Counted from the stretch's first letter, positions 1-10,712 are shown. The stretch: 64,000 nt of DNA from Sciurus carolinensis (GCF_902686445.1 NC_062219.1:110299160-110363159); one strand, 5' to 3'. Notes: generated by a model not told the origin, from the sequence alone. Program-made: numbers and translations.

Positions 1-961
1 TAAATGGAACTGCCCATATTTTAAGGGTTAAATAAAATATTCTTATACTATTTATGTTGAACATTAGCTAACTTCTTGGACTAATATTGGACATTATGCC
101 ATCAGTGTACATTAGATGTAATACACACATCTGTTACCAAAGCTAAACATCTAACCAGGGGAGTGGAAATATAATATAATAAAGAGAAAGTATACATGAA
201 GAAAACTGAACTCCAAAATGCTTCAAATTACAACATGATGCTTTCCACTTTATTTAATCAAGTCCTTTCTTATAACTCAGTTAAAATGAGAGGGAAGAGA
301 AGAGAGGGAAAGTAATACTAAAATTTATTCCTAATTTTAACTCTAAAGTACACAATAATCATAGTGATTTGGTGAAATAGAAGTTTCCAAAGCAAAAGAA
401 AAAAAAATAGTTCCGTGTTTTTCCTGCAAGGCCTCTCTTCCAGAAGATAAGTACAGAAACTTTACCATAATCATTTTAATATTCTGACCTTAGAAAATGA
501 AGATTTTGGTAATGTGCACGTGTATACTTTAAAAGGGATGTGGATCACAGATGGTGGATCTGGATGACCAGGGTCAGTACTAGAAAGTTCACTGGAGTTC
601 TCAAAGCTTTTAGACAGAAACAAATTAGGCTGACAGAATATTTCAATTACATATAATGAAGTGACCCATATATAGACTCAAAAATCCATATGTTCACTCT
701 ACGTTAGTTCACGATTAACTTTAAAATGGGAGGAAGATACAGAAACTAAAATCTGGGCACCTAAAAACTCCTTGACCTTGTCTATCTCACAAACATCTCT
801 TTTTCTTCCTTCAAAACCCTTCTGCCCCAAAGTCACTAAAAGATGGCAGGAGCCAGCAATGACTCTGCCTCACAAGGCAGCAATGAAGCTACACATCCCC
901 TCCTTGAAGATGTCCCTGTCCTCATACAGGAACCTTCCAATACAAGGAGATCCACTAGAAT
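1..961. other. AT-rich sequence, no recognised feature
   Basis: I see no repeat signature, credible exon or RNA gene here. Composition is AT-rich with short A runs. The only open frame of note is a 63-codon chance frame. Confidence 0.5.
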
Positions 962-1152
962 AGGGGTCAGCACGTTACCTTTTTTTTTTTTTCCCCCTAA
1001 ATGAAGTTATGTTGAACACAGACACCCAAGTTGTTTACATATTGTCCAGGGCTGCTTTCGTACTACAAACATAGTTGAGTGGTTGCAATTGAGACCACAC
1101 GGCCACAAAGCATAAAATATTTACCTTCATAGGAAACGTTTGCTGGACCCTG
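962..1152 (+). mobile_element. hAT-Charlie-type non-autonomous DNA transposon fossil
   Basis: The left end (AGGGGTCAGCACGTT) and right end (TTTGCTGGACCCTG) are imperfect inverted copies of one terminus. The interior matches my memory of a Charlie-group element: GAACACAGACACCCAAGTTG, then TTTACATATTGTCCAGGGCT, then a GAGACC...AAAGC...AAAATATTTACC segment. A T run at about 979-992 was added later. Subfamily not assigned. Both ends are present, so this is a nearly full-length but heavily mutated copy. Confidence 0.75.
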
Positions 1153-1889
1153 TCCTAGAAAGAGTTCCAGTTTGGAACACCACTGTTTGCATTTTATAAA
1201 CTCTGAGGTTCTGATTCTCAACCTTTTTGTACACCCTGCACACCTGATGTGGGGAAAAAGCAATTGCCATCAGTAATACTGTCTTACCCCTGTAGTGGAG
1301 AGGATCCCAGTGCACACATACATACATAAGCAAAGGAGTGTCCATGAAGCTAGTGAACTTAAACTTCAGGGTCACTCGCCTATATGTGCCCTTGGATGGG
1401 CTCTAGTGATGTGTTCATAGGTTCTGTGTTTTTGTCACCTTTGAAAAAGTAAAATGTAAAGACCACTTTCTCTTGTCCTTCTGACTCTTCCTCCTTCAGT
1501 CTTCTCCATGTGTTGAGCACTGCTAGCATTCTAGCTTGTGGGAATGTTGGGGACCCAACTAAACATATGTTGAGACCGTGAGTTTGGAATACATCTAGTT
1601 TGGATTTAGTGGAACATGAAAAGATATGTTGAAAGAGAGACACCAGAAGCTAGTCTATGGAAAATGCTTCCAAGCCTTTCAGTTTACATATAGATTATTA
1701 CTAGATTTCCCAAAATGTTGAATGACTCTACAGATAACAAGTTGTGATACTGAAATTTTTGTATAATTAACAAAAACAATATATCATGTTAAAGAAAAGA
1801 TCAAATTATTTCTTTCTGCAAAAGCCATTACAACATTTTTATTATATGAAGATAGGATCAGAATATGCAGCCATCAAACATAGAAAACT
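1153..1889. other. No recognised feature
   Basis: This stretch has two overlapping chance minus-strand frames of 60-90 codons and no repeat I can name. I see no splice-site pair of quality. Confidence 0.4.
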
Positions 1890-2010
1890 AGTATTATGGA
1901 ATGCATCAAACTGTTAATTAGTAAAATTATCATGTTGTTCTCTGGGTGGTGTGATATATGTGGTCAGCTTTTTTTTTTTTTTCTTTATTTTGATACTGGC
2001 CATCATAACA
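1890..2010 (+). mobile_element. Possible old L1 3'-UTR fragment
   Basis: The text around CTCTGGGTGGTGTGATATAT followed by a T-rich run and TTCTTTATTTTGATAC resembles the 'CTCTGGGTGGTGGGATTA...TTTTTTCTTCTTTA' segment of old L1M 3' UTRs. Divergence is high and the fragment is short, so the call is tentative. Confidence 0.35.
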
Positions 2011-2164
2011 TTCTGTGGGCACCATGGCTTCGTAATGAAGGGATTCACAGTGCCTTAAGTGAATTATTAATTTTAAGTGAATCCATTACTATCAAAGCAC
2101 ATTCCACTCCAATTGGCCCTGCTGCATGGTGGGCTGGAACAAGCACACCTTTCAGAGCAAGACT

Positions 2165-2315
2165 GACCCAGCTCTGGATCTCAGCTTCACTCTGTGTCTT
2201 GGGTATTCTTGAACACAATATCTAACCTCCCCGTGCCTTGGTTTTTTATCCATCAAACATGGAAAAATCAAAACACAACACAGGGTTGCTGTGAGGGTGA
2301 AACCAGGGAACCTGT
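2165..2315 (+). repeat. MIR SINE fragment
   Basis: The core reads like the middle of MIR: a degenerate CAGCTTCACTCTGTGTC, then CTAACCTCCCCGTGCCTTGG, a degraded 'TTATCCATCAAACATGG', and GGGTTGCTGTGAGGGTGAAA at the right. The order matches the plus-strand MIR consensus. Confidence 0.75.
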
Positions 2316-4107
2316 GTTCCAGGTCAAGTTCAGGACCCAATGTACAGTGGGTCTTGAACGCCAGCCTTTCCCTCTGCTTCACCATCTGCGTCTCCCAGTG
2401 AACCCCCAGCAGCTCACGCGTGGAGAACACAGCTGGCAAAGAGACATTGAGAGGAAAGCCTCCGTAATTAATGTCATATTCACTCAATTTCAAGTCTAGA
2501 CAATATTTTTCTAAAACAATTGCTTCTGAGGGCCAGTAATAAAAACAGAACAATGTCAGTCATCAGAGCTCAGAAAGGGGAGGATAAATACTGCCTGACA
2601 GGTCCATTCCAACTTTGATCAGGAATTCTGCCATCCTCTGGGAGGCTGGGAGTAAATGATTTCCACACTTTTCCATGGCTGTTGGTCCTTGCTGTGCACG
2701 GCCTGTGTCTCAGGAACAGAAGACAGGAATGCAGGGAGAAGACGCTTGAAGACCCTCCTTGAAAGGATACAGAAGGCTCAATAACTTGGGGAGCAGCTAT
2801 TAACTACCCTCCAGAGATTACTGTCCTTGATCTAGTGTGAGATGGGGACTCTGAAAACTGTGGGCGGCCCCAAATCCCTGACCCAGAGTGTTTCGCCATT
2901 CAGCTCTCCAGAGGCCTGAAATTTCCACTCATCTGCTACTTGGGGTGACCCTAAGAGCCACCAGCTGCTGCCCTGGAGCAGCAGAGAAGGTGAAAAGGGG
3001 TTGCAACTTGCCCTCAGATTGAGTCTACTGGAGGATCACGAAAGGGTCACAACTTGGAGAGGGTGACATTTGGGCAGAATTCTGTGTAAATGGCACCAAA
3101 AATGGACAAAATCCAGGTGTAGGCAATTTAATCTGTCCAGAGAAGTTTCTTCACTCTGTCCTCAATGGAGTAGGAGATGATGACTAGAAAGAGGAAATGT
3201 AGAGGCGACAAGAGGAGAAAGAGGATAAGGGGCAACAGCAAGCAGGGGATGGAAGCCAGTAGCCTTTGTCACAGCCCCAAGGAGAAACCCAAAGGCTCTT
3301 TAGTAAAGAGACACAGCAGACAGACCAGCATAGCACATAGGGCACAGCAAAGAGGATGGACCTCCCAGCACTTAGAGTCCTTTACCAGATCCTGGTCCCA
3401 GCATTTCCTCACTCAGAGGAGATTTCACAGTCAGCAGGGACCCTGAGGGACTTCTATATCTACCCTACCACTCCAGACTGCCAGAGTTAATGAGGATGGA
3501 GCTTCTGAGATCCAAAAACAACTACATTCTCCTCCATCCCAGTGTTATTTAGGATAAGCTGTTCTCAGCACAAAGGAGGAGCTTAACCCAAAGTGCTGTG
3601 CCATCTCCTGGGCATTCCCATGCACCTGTCACCTTGCTAGCCTTTTTTAAAGTCCCCCTCTGTCCTGCCCATAAAGGCCTTCCTATTGTGATTTCTCCAA
3701 GTCAATCGAAGATCCCTTCCTCCTGAGAGTATTCTCAGCTAAGTTTTACTGAAGTGTGAGTGACTGATGAACTTCCTCAGTCCTCCCAGGAGCATTTACA
3801 GTTTGGTGCATTTATAAAAGGTCAATTGAAAACAGCTTTTACATTAGAAAGGGGTAACTGAGAAAAAAAAAAAAAAAACCCAAGATGCATTTGTAATAGG
3901 TAAGGTTCCAGGCAGGGTGGCAAAAGAGAAGGAAGAACTTCAGAAAGAAAAGGAGCATCTGGAAGCTAATCTGGTCTCCAGTGCTCTTCAAATCACATCA
4001 TGAGGACACCTACTTAATTTGTTTGGGACTAAAGCTGCTTCAGCTTCCAGGAAGTCTTATCCTATCTCATGTCAGAAGCCCATCAAGGAAGAGGCACTCA
4101 CTGATAG
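2316..4107. other. Single-copy-like sequence, no gene seen
   Basis: About 1.8 kb with higher GC than the left flank. It holds an A run at about 3861-3877 and purine-rich text around 3180-3240. No known repeat or credible exon was recognised. The 89-codon frame at 3177-3446 is rich in Arg, Lys and Gln because of the purine bias and looks non-coding. Confidence 0.45.
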
Positions 4108-4293
4108 CAGTGGCCCCAGGGCAGCAGCATCAGGATCACCCAGGAGCTTGTTAGCAAGGCCAGAAGCTCAGACCCGCTCCCTAGACCTTCTGATCAGAAC
4201 CTCTGGGCTGTGGGCCCCAGAAATCTGCAATCTGCAATCTGCTTTAGCAAGTCCTCCAGGGAATGCTGATGCACACTGAAGACTGAGGACCAC
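4108..4293 (+). mobile_element. MER5A, hAT-Charlie non-autonomous DNA transposon
   Basis: Nearly full length. It starts CAGTGGCCCCAGGGCAGCAG, continues CATCAGGATCACCCAGGAGC and TTGTTAGCAAGGCCAGAAGC, and ends with CCTCCAGGGAATGCTGATGC followed by a degraded inverted terminus (GACTGAGGACCAC). The order matches the MER5A consensus on the plus strand. An eight-base unit (ATCTGCAA) near 4221 is duplicated relative to the consensus. Confidence 0.85.
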
Positions 4294-4643
4294 CTATATA
4301 GGGCAGAGTGAACTGGGATCCCCCTTCTTCAAACTGCTTGAGCAGTTAACATCCGTAGACCTCTAGTTTTCCCAAATATAAAATAATCTGATTGGTTTTA
4401 ATCAATGTTCATCAAATGCTCTGTGAAACAAGTTTTGTTGCCAAATGATTCTGGAAAATCCCTTCTTCTATATCCATAATGCATACTAGCCTTTGGAATC
4501 TTTACTCCCAAAATTCAATCATGAATAAAGAAACTTCTTTCACTGTGTTTAACCCTGTGCTTGCCAATCATTTTGAAGTATGAATTCTCTTTCTCAGTCA
4601 CACCTATTAATATCTGGAACAGAAGGGTTAGGCAACCACCAGG

Positions 4644-4663
4644 GTCTCTCTCTCTCTCTCTCT
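4644..4663. repeat. (TC)n microsatellite
   Basis: About ten uninterrupted TC units are visible. Confidence 0.95.
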
Positions 4664-4856
4664 GTTTCCTGACTATAACATGCAGGTCCATTGTGTACTA
4701 TCCCAGGGTGGGTCTCCATTTCTACCTCAGCACACGTAGAACCAGTTCTAAGAAGCATTGTTTGTACCCATATTGAAGTTTATCTACCTCATGATTTATG
4801 TGCATTTACTGATTTTCTTAGTACTACATACAGTTTTACCTTTCTCTGCCAACTAG

Positions 4857-4905
4857 AGAAAAACCACAGAGGGAGAGGGGCATTAAACAGCTCTCCGGAC
4901 AAAAG
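4857..4905 (+). other. Possible small exon (splice-site pair), unproven
   Basis: A pyrimidine-rich tract (TTTTACCTTTCTCTGCCAACTAG) ends at 4856, and the segment ends in AAAAG followed by GTGAGT, a consensus 5' splice site. The interval is 49 bases and purine-rich (GAGGGAGAGGGG), as splicing-enhancer-bearing exons often are. No protein is recognisable. Such pairs also occur by chance in mammalian introns, so this is a weak prediction. Confidence 0.15.
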
Positions 4906-5169
4906 GTGAGTCCAGAATGGAACAGTAGGGTCAGTGAGCGAGGTGTCCTGGAAGTAGGGTATGGGCACTGTACCAGGATAGGAAGTAGCAGGGCTCAGGA
5001 AAGGGTTCAGCCCGTGACAGCTCTTGGCCATCTGCAAGACTGCAGTTTCTCATTTTTAACACCCAATCTATCTCACAGGACAAAGAAGATAAATCAAATA
5101 CACAAGACACCCTAAACTCAGAAAACTGGACATGCCAGTAATAATAAAAATTGCTAATAATCATCACAA

Positions 5170-5290
5170 TGTTCTATAATTTACAGAGTATTTCTGCATG
5201 CATTCTTCTTTAATCTTGGCATAAACAATACAGTGAAATAGGAATTAATTTTATTCCCATTTTGCAAATAACAAAACAGAGGTTCAGTTT
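5170..5290 (-). repeat. MIR SINE fragment
   Basis: The reverse-complement MIR core is visible as TTCTTTAATCTTGGCATAAA, a degraded TATTCCCATTTTGCAAATAA and CAAAACAGAGGTTCAGTTTG, corresponding to 'CCCATTTTACAGATGAGGAAACTGAGG'. Confidence 0.6.
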
Positions 5291-6300
5291 GGGAATTTTT
5301 TTTTTCCCATAACAGTGGATGATTAGATTGACTCTCAAGACTCTTCCACCACCAAGGGCACATAATCTACTCTTCTAAATCGATTTCCATCTGAAACCCT
5401 CAACAGAGATTGCGTGCTGTTGAATTAACTTTGCAGGTGCCCACTTCAGCCCTGACAACAAACAGTATACTCTGTAGGTAGGGTAATTCTTCGGAATATG
5501 GTTTCTAGAACAGATTTCTGAGGAATGAACTCAGTTCCTCACACTCGTGTGTTTGGGAGCTTTGTGAGACCAACTGTGCAGTGTTAGCACGGTGCCTGGC
5601 AGGGTTAATGTTCCCTGAATGTCCACTACACATCCATCACTGGAAGGAGACCTGCCTTAGTTGAGGTCAGTCACCAGGAATAACAGCAAGTATTAGAGTG
5701 AGGACAGGTCACTACACCAAGACTCCCGAGACGGGCAACTCAAGAACACTGGACACAAGGCTGAAGGCTGGAATAGACTTCGCCATTTAATTCATACAAT
5801 TCCAGGTGGGCTTGAGCAAAAAACTAAAATGTTTGGTATTCTCTTTTGTTTTGGGGGAGATTATAATGCCTCACTGCACAAGGTGATTTGAAGGTTGGGC
5901 AGGCCAGGCATGACCACTGGCAGCAGACATTTGATCAGTTACATGAGAGCCCTCCCCCCAGCTTCTTGATAAGTGTCTTCCTCTTCCACATGCTCATGCA
6001 CGCTCACAGTGATTGTGGAAGGAAAGGCATGGAAAGCAATTCTGACCACTGAGATGTGGGGCAGGGGCTCTGTTTGTTGGGGGAAAGGTTTCCTTGCTTT
6101 TAAAAAGAGGCATGAGGAAAAAATGGTATCTTCTCCCCCTGGCCATGGCCATATCTGGATAAAATACTGGCCCTGTTGCTGCAGACATCTTGCCACCATA
6201 AAGGGACAACTCTCTATGAGGATGGCAGAACAAAGAGGTGAAAAGAACTTGGGTCTTTTATAATGCACCAAGCCACTTCATTAACAAACCCTGAAGATGC
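5291..6300. other. No recognised feature; two overlapping chance frames
   Basis: Around 5939-6271 both strands carry frames of 80-110 codons over the same bases, a sign of biased composition and not of coding. A short run of C bases lies near 5954. No repeat was named. Confidence 0.4.
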
Positions 6301-6308
6301 TCGCTCGC

Positions 6309-6350
<42 letters not shown>
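6301..6350. repeat. (TC)n microsatellite with degenerate left end
   Basis: TCGC and TCTA variants lead into a pure TC run of about 17 units. Confidence 0.95.
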
Positions 6351-6352
<2 letters not shown>

Positions 6353-6461
6353 ATTGCCAAATAAAATAACAAATTCTTTACTAAACACAGTGGAATCAGG
6401 GTATTGTGCTGCTTGCGGCTAAGAGAATCCTAATATATCCCAGGTGGCTTATCACTGAAAA

Positions 6462-6700
6462 GTACATACATATATGTGTATATGTATATATACATATGCA
6501 CATATGTGTGTGTGTACTTTATTTACTTACACATATTTATTTATTTTTGAAAAATATATCAGTATTTATATATATCAACACACATGTATACATAGTTCTA
6601 TTAGTATGTACACACATAATTATATAAATACAGATAATTATATATGTGTGTGTGTATATATATATACACACATATATATGCACACACACATGTATATAGT
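6462..6700. repeat. Compound TA/TG/CA simple-sequence tract
   Basis: Long stretches of TATATG, TGTGTG, ACACAC and TATATA alternate, interrupted at about 6520-6570 by TTTATTTACTTAC-like text. Much of the tract is alternating purine-pyrimidine and self-complementary. It generates spurious frames rich in Ile, Tyr, His, Cys and Val on both strands. Confidence 0.9.
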
Positions 6701-7781
6701 TAAATATATAACTATTCTTTGTATTGAATGCTCCAAATTCTCTGCTTAAGTGGGATAATATTAGCAAATTTCCAGGAAAGGCCAGAGCAGCTTATAGCAC
6801 TCAAGTAACAAGGCTGAGATCAGGGATAGGAAATAGGCATAAAATGGAGCCTCACTGAGCTTCACAGTTTCTTTTCCTTGAATGCTGTTCAGAACTATGC
6901 CTCCCTATTGTTTATGCTTAACAAAGGATCACTTAATCCAAGAAATGAAAAGCACTTATCTATGCAGCATAGAAGGAGGAAATCCCACCACCTCACCAAA
7001 TCCGGTGCACTCACCTTTGCCACTGGGATTTCTGGAGCTCACTCAGACCTATTGTGTATTAGAACATGGGCAAACCAACTGTGTGAAATAATTTGGAAGT
7101 CACAAGTGCGTTACTTCTTTTTTTTTTTTAATGAAATGAGAGATGCTGGCTGAACGAAGAGTTCCATTTTCTAAGTAGAATGCTTTCTTTGACCAGGCCA
7201 GATATGACCTAATGATGGAGATTCAGTTCATCTGAAAGGAAGATAAATTAAAATATAAATAGTGAAATTGCATATTTTACTCAATGAACATGAACAGGGT
7301 GTTTTCCTCCTAATAGCTGTTCCCTCACACTATCCCTTCTGGTTTGACAACAAATGGTAAATGTCTTCAAAATTATTTCAAATGTTGCAGGATTGTGCTT
7401 GTTTTAACTTTTGAATTCTGAAGGCAGACAACTGTTCCTGGTAGGGAATCAGGATAATGTCATAGGGATCCCTTGATTGGATTGGTGACCCCAGTTATGT
7501 CGGACCTTATGTTTGTTCCTGGCACATGGTATGTGCCCAACACATATATTTTAAAGAATGAAAACACAGTATCTTAAGCGGAAGATCCTGAGCATCATCA
7601 AAAGGTGGTTTTTAATACTATGAAGACAGATTTGAGACGTGAACTTCAAGAAGTTACTAAAATAAATGTTGTATTCACTGGAAAACCCCATGACTTTTGG
7701 AATATGACAATGACAATTCAATGTAATTCCAGTACAAGCTGTTAGAATTCATGATCTCAAAGCAACCTAAATGGAAACATT
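6701..7781. other. No gene; short L2/MIR-like tail inside
   Basis: A fragment at about 7515-7562 (CTGGCACATGGTATGTGCCCAACAC) resembles the conserved 3' tail shared by MIR and L2. A T run lies at 7119-7129. The rest is unrecognised, AT-rich sequence. Confidence 0.4.
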
Positions 7782-8010
7782 ACTGTAAAGAGCATGGGAT
7801 TTGGAGTCCACCAATCTGGGATTCTGTTTCTGGCTTCTCCACTTACTACTTAAATGACCACTGGCAAAAAAACTCAACCTCTCCACCATAGCTTCTTTAC
7901 TGGCCAAATAGATGATGACAATAGTGCTTCCCTTATAATGAGGCTGTAAGGATTGATGGAGATGATGAATGAAAAATACTTGTCAAGGTGTCTGGCATAT
8001 TAGTCCTTGA
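7782..8010 (+). repeat. MIR SINE, long copy
   Basis: Consecutive MIR landmarks appear in order: AAAGAGCATGGGATTTGGAG (box region), CCACTTACTACTTAAATGAC, AAACTCAACCTCTCCACC, AGATGATGACAATAGTGCTT, AATGAGGCTGTAAGGATTGA, and a final CAAGGTGTCTGGCATATTAG. This is one of the most complete MIRs in the window. Confidence 0.85.
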
Positions 8011-8021
8011 TAGAATCATCT

Positions 8022-8075
8022 GGAAGGAAGGGAGAGAGGGAACGAGGGAGGGAGGGAGGGAGGGAGGAAGAGAAA
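8022..8075. repeat. (GGGA)n / GA-rich simple repeat
   Basis: GGGAGAGAGGG leads into GAGGGAGGGAGGGAGGGAGG. The strand has runs of three G with one-base spacers, a pattern able to form G-quadruplexes in principle. Confidence 0.95.
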
Positions 8076-9265
8076 GTGGTCCATAGCTTTTAAATCCAAC
8101 CAGTGATACTGTATCCTAGTTCTGTAAGACCAGTCCATGGATGACATACACAGGAACCCAACTGACCAGATCCTTTGATGAACCAGTATCCTCCTATTAT
8201 TCTGCTTACCTTATTGTGTCATCAGTGTCTGTTTGCAGATTTATCTGTAGCTCAAAAGTGATGATCACAGGAGCATGACTAATACTCATCATTTTATCTT
8301 CAATACATTGCTCAGCTTTTGGCACATACTGGACCCTTAATAAACATTTGTAAAATGAGTCGGTGAGTGAGTGAGTGAATAAAGAATTTTGCCTTGGGCC
8401 AGACCTGTTTTCTGTAAAGTATTAAATGATTGACAGGGAGTCCATTGGCAGTTACTAAGTCGAATCCGAATGAAGCCACTACAGAGAACCTCTCTGAAGG
8501 CTAAAAACTATAGCCTCCCATTGCTGCCCCGCTGCCAGATGAAAACCACATCATGTGGCAATTTACATTGTGTTCTTCTAACATCAAGAGATCCAAGACA
8601 GCCTGGCTCCTGCCATCTTATGAAAAATTCTGCCCCAACACACTGGCTACTGTTCTCTCTATTGAATTGCAACTTTCCCCCCACTGGATATCGATAAACA
8701 GCTGCAGAGTCAAATTAGTACTGTTTACTGTCAAATTAAGATGGAAACTGATCCTTTCTGTTCTTTGTTTACAGCGCCTGTACTGCTTGTCCCAAACCTC
8801 CAGAGTAACTAAATGCAAGTGGACGGCTTCTGACGGTGGATGCTGTCCCAGATCAAACAGAAGGCAGATTTTGTTTGTCTTCTAAAATAAACTATCTTTT
8901 CAGGTTCATGGGCTCGGAATAACAGCTATCATATTTCGCCAGCTGTTTTTTATTCCTTTGCTAATTTTACAGCCTGGTCTTTTAGAGGGAGGGCTCTGTC
9001 TTTGTTCCATGCCTATGGTGCTGGTTCAGTGCCAGGGGAACAGAATATTCACAGAAGCTTGGGAAGCTGAGAGTGTGTTTGTGATTTGGATGCGTGCATA
9101 ATAGTGTTCTGAAGACTCATCGTGAAGTAAACAGTGTTAATTGTCAAAACCTAAATATTGTAGCAAACTCTAAATAATAGTTTTTAAAATCCTGATCCTG
9201 TTACCTAATATTTATTTTCCTCCTAAGCTCTTCACCACTTTCATATTCCATATGCAGGCCTTCAA
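8076..9265. other. Conserved-looking non-repetitive block
   Basis: No transposon signature is seen between about 8425 and 9200 apart from a short (TGAG)n run at 8361-8380. The text has balanced composition and homeodomain-like TAAT/ATTA cores (for example at 8705-8740). It could be an ancient conserved non-coding element, but conservation cannot be assessed without an alignment. Confidence 0.3.
8775..8910 (+). other. Possible terminal exon with AATAAA, unproven
   Basis: A pyrimidine-rich acceptor (ATCCTTTCTGTTCTTTGTTTACAG) ends at 8774. One frame is open for 36 codons to a TAA at 8883-8885. That stop is immediately followed by a canonical polyadenylation hexamer AATAAA at 8886-8891. The encoded peptide is Cys/Lys/Arg-rich and resembles nothing I know. 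The right end is a guess, placed about 20 bases past the hexamer. Confidence 0.15.
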
Positions 9266-9269
9266 TAGA

Positions 9270-9530
9270 TTCCCGTAAGTTCTTTTCTTAAAATATTGAA
9301 CAAGACAGAGGTCTGTGGCATGTCACTCAGAACCATCTGCAGATTGGAATGATTCTACCAATCATTACTTTGGGGACATGGCTATGAAAAAACATTTTAA
9401 AATCAGAGAAATGTGCTGTCCTCTGCTGACACTTTTTCTCTCTTGCGTGTCAGCCTATTACGAAGAAGAACCTTGCACATTGCCTCATTAAAATCCAGAC
9501 ATTCCGCTTCTGCAGCATTCTCTGGATGAG
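9270..9530 (-). mobile_element. CR1/L3-type LINE ORF2 reverse-transcriptase fossil
   Basis: Reading the minus strand, bases 9504 to 9466 give ECLDFNEAMCKVL, a decayed copy of reverse-transcriptase motif A (family form YLDFSKAFDKV). Bases 9327 to 9292 give SDMPQTSVLFNI, a decayed motif B (GVPQGSVLGPVLFNI). The order A then B is correct for one minus-strand ORF2, and the gap (about 140 bases) is shorter than expected, suggesting a deletion. Stops and frame changes lie between. The element is dead and ancient. The edges are uncertain and similarity may extend toward 9700. Confidence 0.7.
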
Positions 9531-9993
9531 TCAAGGCCCCCGCGACAGATGGGGTGATATTGTGCTGACAGGAGGGCTTCTCAGGGAACTTGGGCAGCCT
9601 CCGGGTGATTACCAGTTCTTTACTTTGTACTCCAAACCAATCTTTTCAATAGCTTGATCTAGAGTCTCACTCGAGAGCTTTGTCAAAGTTGTTGTTATGC
9701 AGTTAGAATCTCTCATTGGACCCTTTTCAAAACTAATACCAATTATTTGCCAAATTCATTGATAATTCATCCCATAAATGTATGTTTTGCATACATTTTA
9801 TAATCTTCATGATAATTTTGTAAGGCAAGTTCCACATCCTCACTTAGAGAGGTTCAGCCCAGCAGCGAGAGTTGAAACCTGTTTCTAGAATGGACCCCTG
9901 CAATGGCCCTGCCTTCCCTTTCCTGCAGTCTCAACCTGGCTTCTAATCATCTCTAACATGACCCCACCCTTGCATGTTAAATTTCCACTCTTC
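9531..9993. other. No clear feature
   Basis: A possible weak continuation of the CR1/L3 fossil lies at about 9660-9700 (GAGAGCTTTGTCAAAG). The remainder has no recognisable feature. Confidence 0.35.
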
Positions 9994-10169
9994 TCTGTGA
10001 TTTGAATGTTGATCCCCAGAATTTGTGTGTTGGGAACTTAATCTCCAAAGTCATGTGTTGATGGTATTTGCATTTGGGACCTTTGGGAGGTGACTGGCTT
10101 GTGAGGGTTCTGCCCTCATGAATGGATTAATTCATTCATGGATCAATGGATTAATGGGTTATTAAATGC
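9994..10169 (+). mobile_element. MaLR-type LTR, left part
   Basis: The 5' half of an ERVL-MaLR (MLT1/MST group) solo LTR: TGATTTGAATGTTGATCCCC, TGGTATTTGCATTTGGGACC, TTTGGGAGGTGACTGGCTTG and CTGCCCTCATGAATGGATTA follow the consensus order. It is interrupted at about 10170 by a squirrel SINE and resumes at about 10339. No internal retroviral sequence flanks it. Confidence 0.85.
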
Positions 10170-10338
10170 TTTTTTTAGGGTACTGGGGACTGAACACAGG
10201 GGTGCTTTACCACTGAATTAGACCCCCAGCTCCATTTTTTTTTTAAGTTCATCTTGAGATAGGGTCTAACTAAGTTCCCCAGTCTAGCCTCAAATTTGCC
10301 ATTCTCCTGCCTGAGTTTCTAGGATCACAGGTGTGTGG
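10170..10338 (-). mobile_element. B1-dID/MEN-like composite SINE nested in the LTR
   Basis: Read on the plus strand, it runs from a T tail through GGGTACTGGGGACTGAACAC and CCACTGAATTAGACCCCCAG (reverse ID part), then AGATAGGGTCTAACTAAGTT and CAAATTTGCCATTCTCCTGC to GGATCACAGGTGTGTGG (reverse B1 part). This order matches the other squirrel composite SINEs in the window. It splits the MaLR LTR and is therefore younger. Confidence 0.85.
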
Positions 10339-10539
10339 GAAGATTTTAAAACCAAGCTCCTTCTGGTTCGTGCCACTGTGGGACTTTGTGGAGAGTCTCC
10401 ATTAACAAGAAGACTGTCAACAGATGCAGCCCCTCCACCTTGGAATTCCCAGTCTTCAGAACTGTAAGAAATAAAATTATTTTCTTTTTCAATTAACCAG
10501 TCTCAGGAATTCCAATATAATAGAAAATTGATTAAGACA
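10339..10539 (+). mobile_element. MaLR-type LTR, right part
   Basis: It continues the LTR after the SINE: TTCCCAGTCTTCAGAACTGT, AAGAAATAAAATTATTTTCT, AATTAACCAGTCTCAGGAAT and the terminus ATTAAGACA, the last segments of an MLT1/MST-type LTR including its polyadenylation-like AATAAA region. Confidence 0.85.
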
Positions 10540-10712
10540 TCTTCCACTTGAAGTTCCAGCCAAAGTGGGCTCTTCCCTGAGCCTAACCAATCCTGCCTCT
10601 ATGTTCCAATTCATGGTTCAGGTTCCAGTGGCAATCCTACCATTTCCCAGCCCCTACCACATAGCAAAGGTCCAGTGAAAACACTATGGCTCGCACAGAT
10701 CCTCTCATGAAA

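Larger units (their letters stand above)
4294..5169. other. No recognised repeat; short TC run and a weak possible exon
   Basis: The interval contains a (TC)n run at 4644-4663 and the 49-base candidate exon reported separately at 4857-4905. The rest gives no recognisable repeat. Confidence 0.4.

Noticed and set aside
6406..6767. Several overlapping frames rich in Ile, Tyr, His and Cys on both strands
   Set aside because: Produced by the TA/TG/CA simple repeats.
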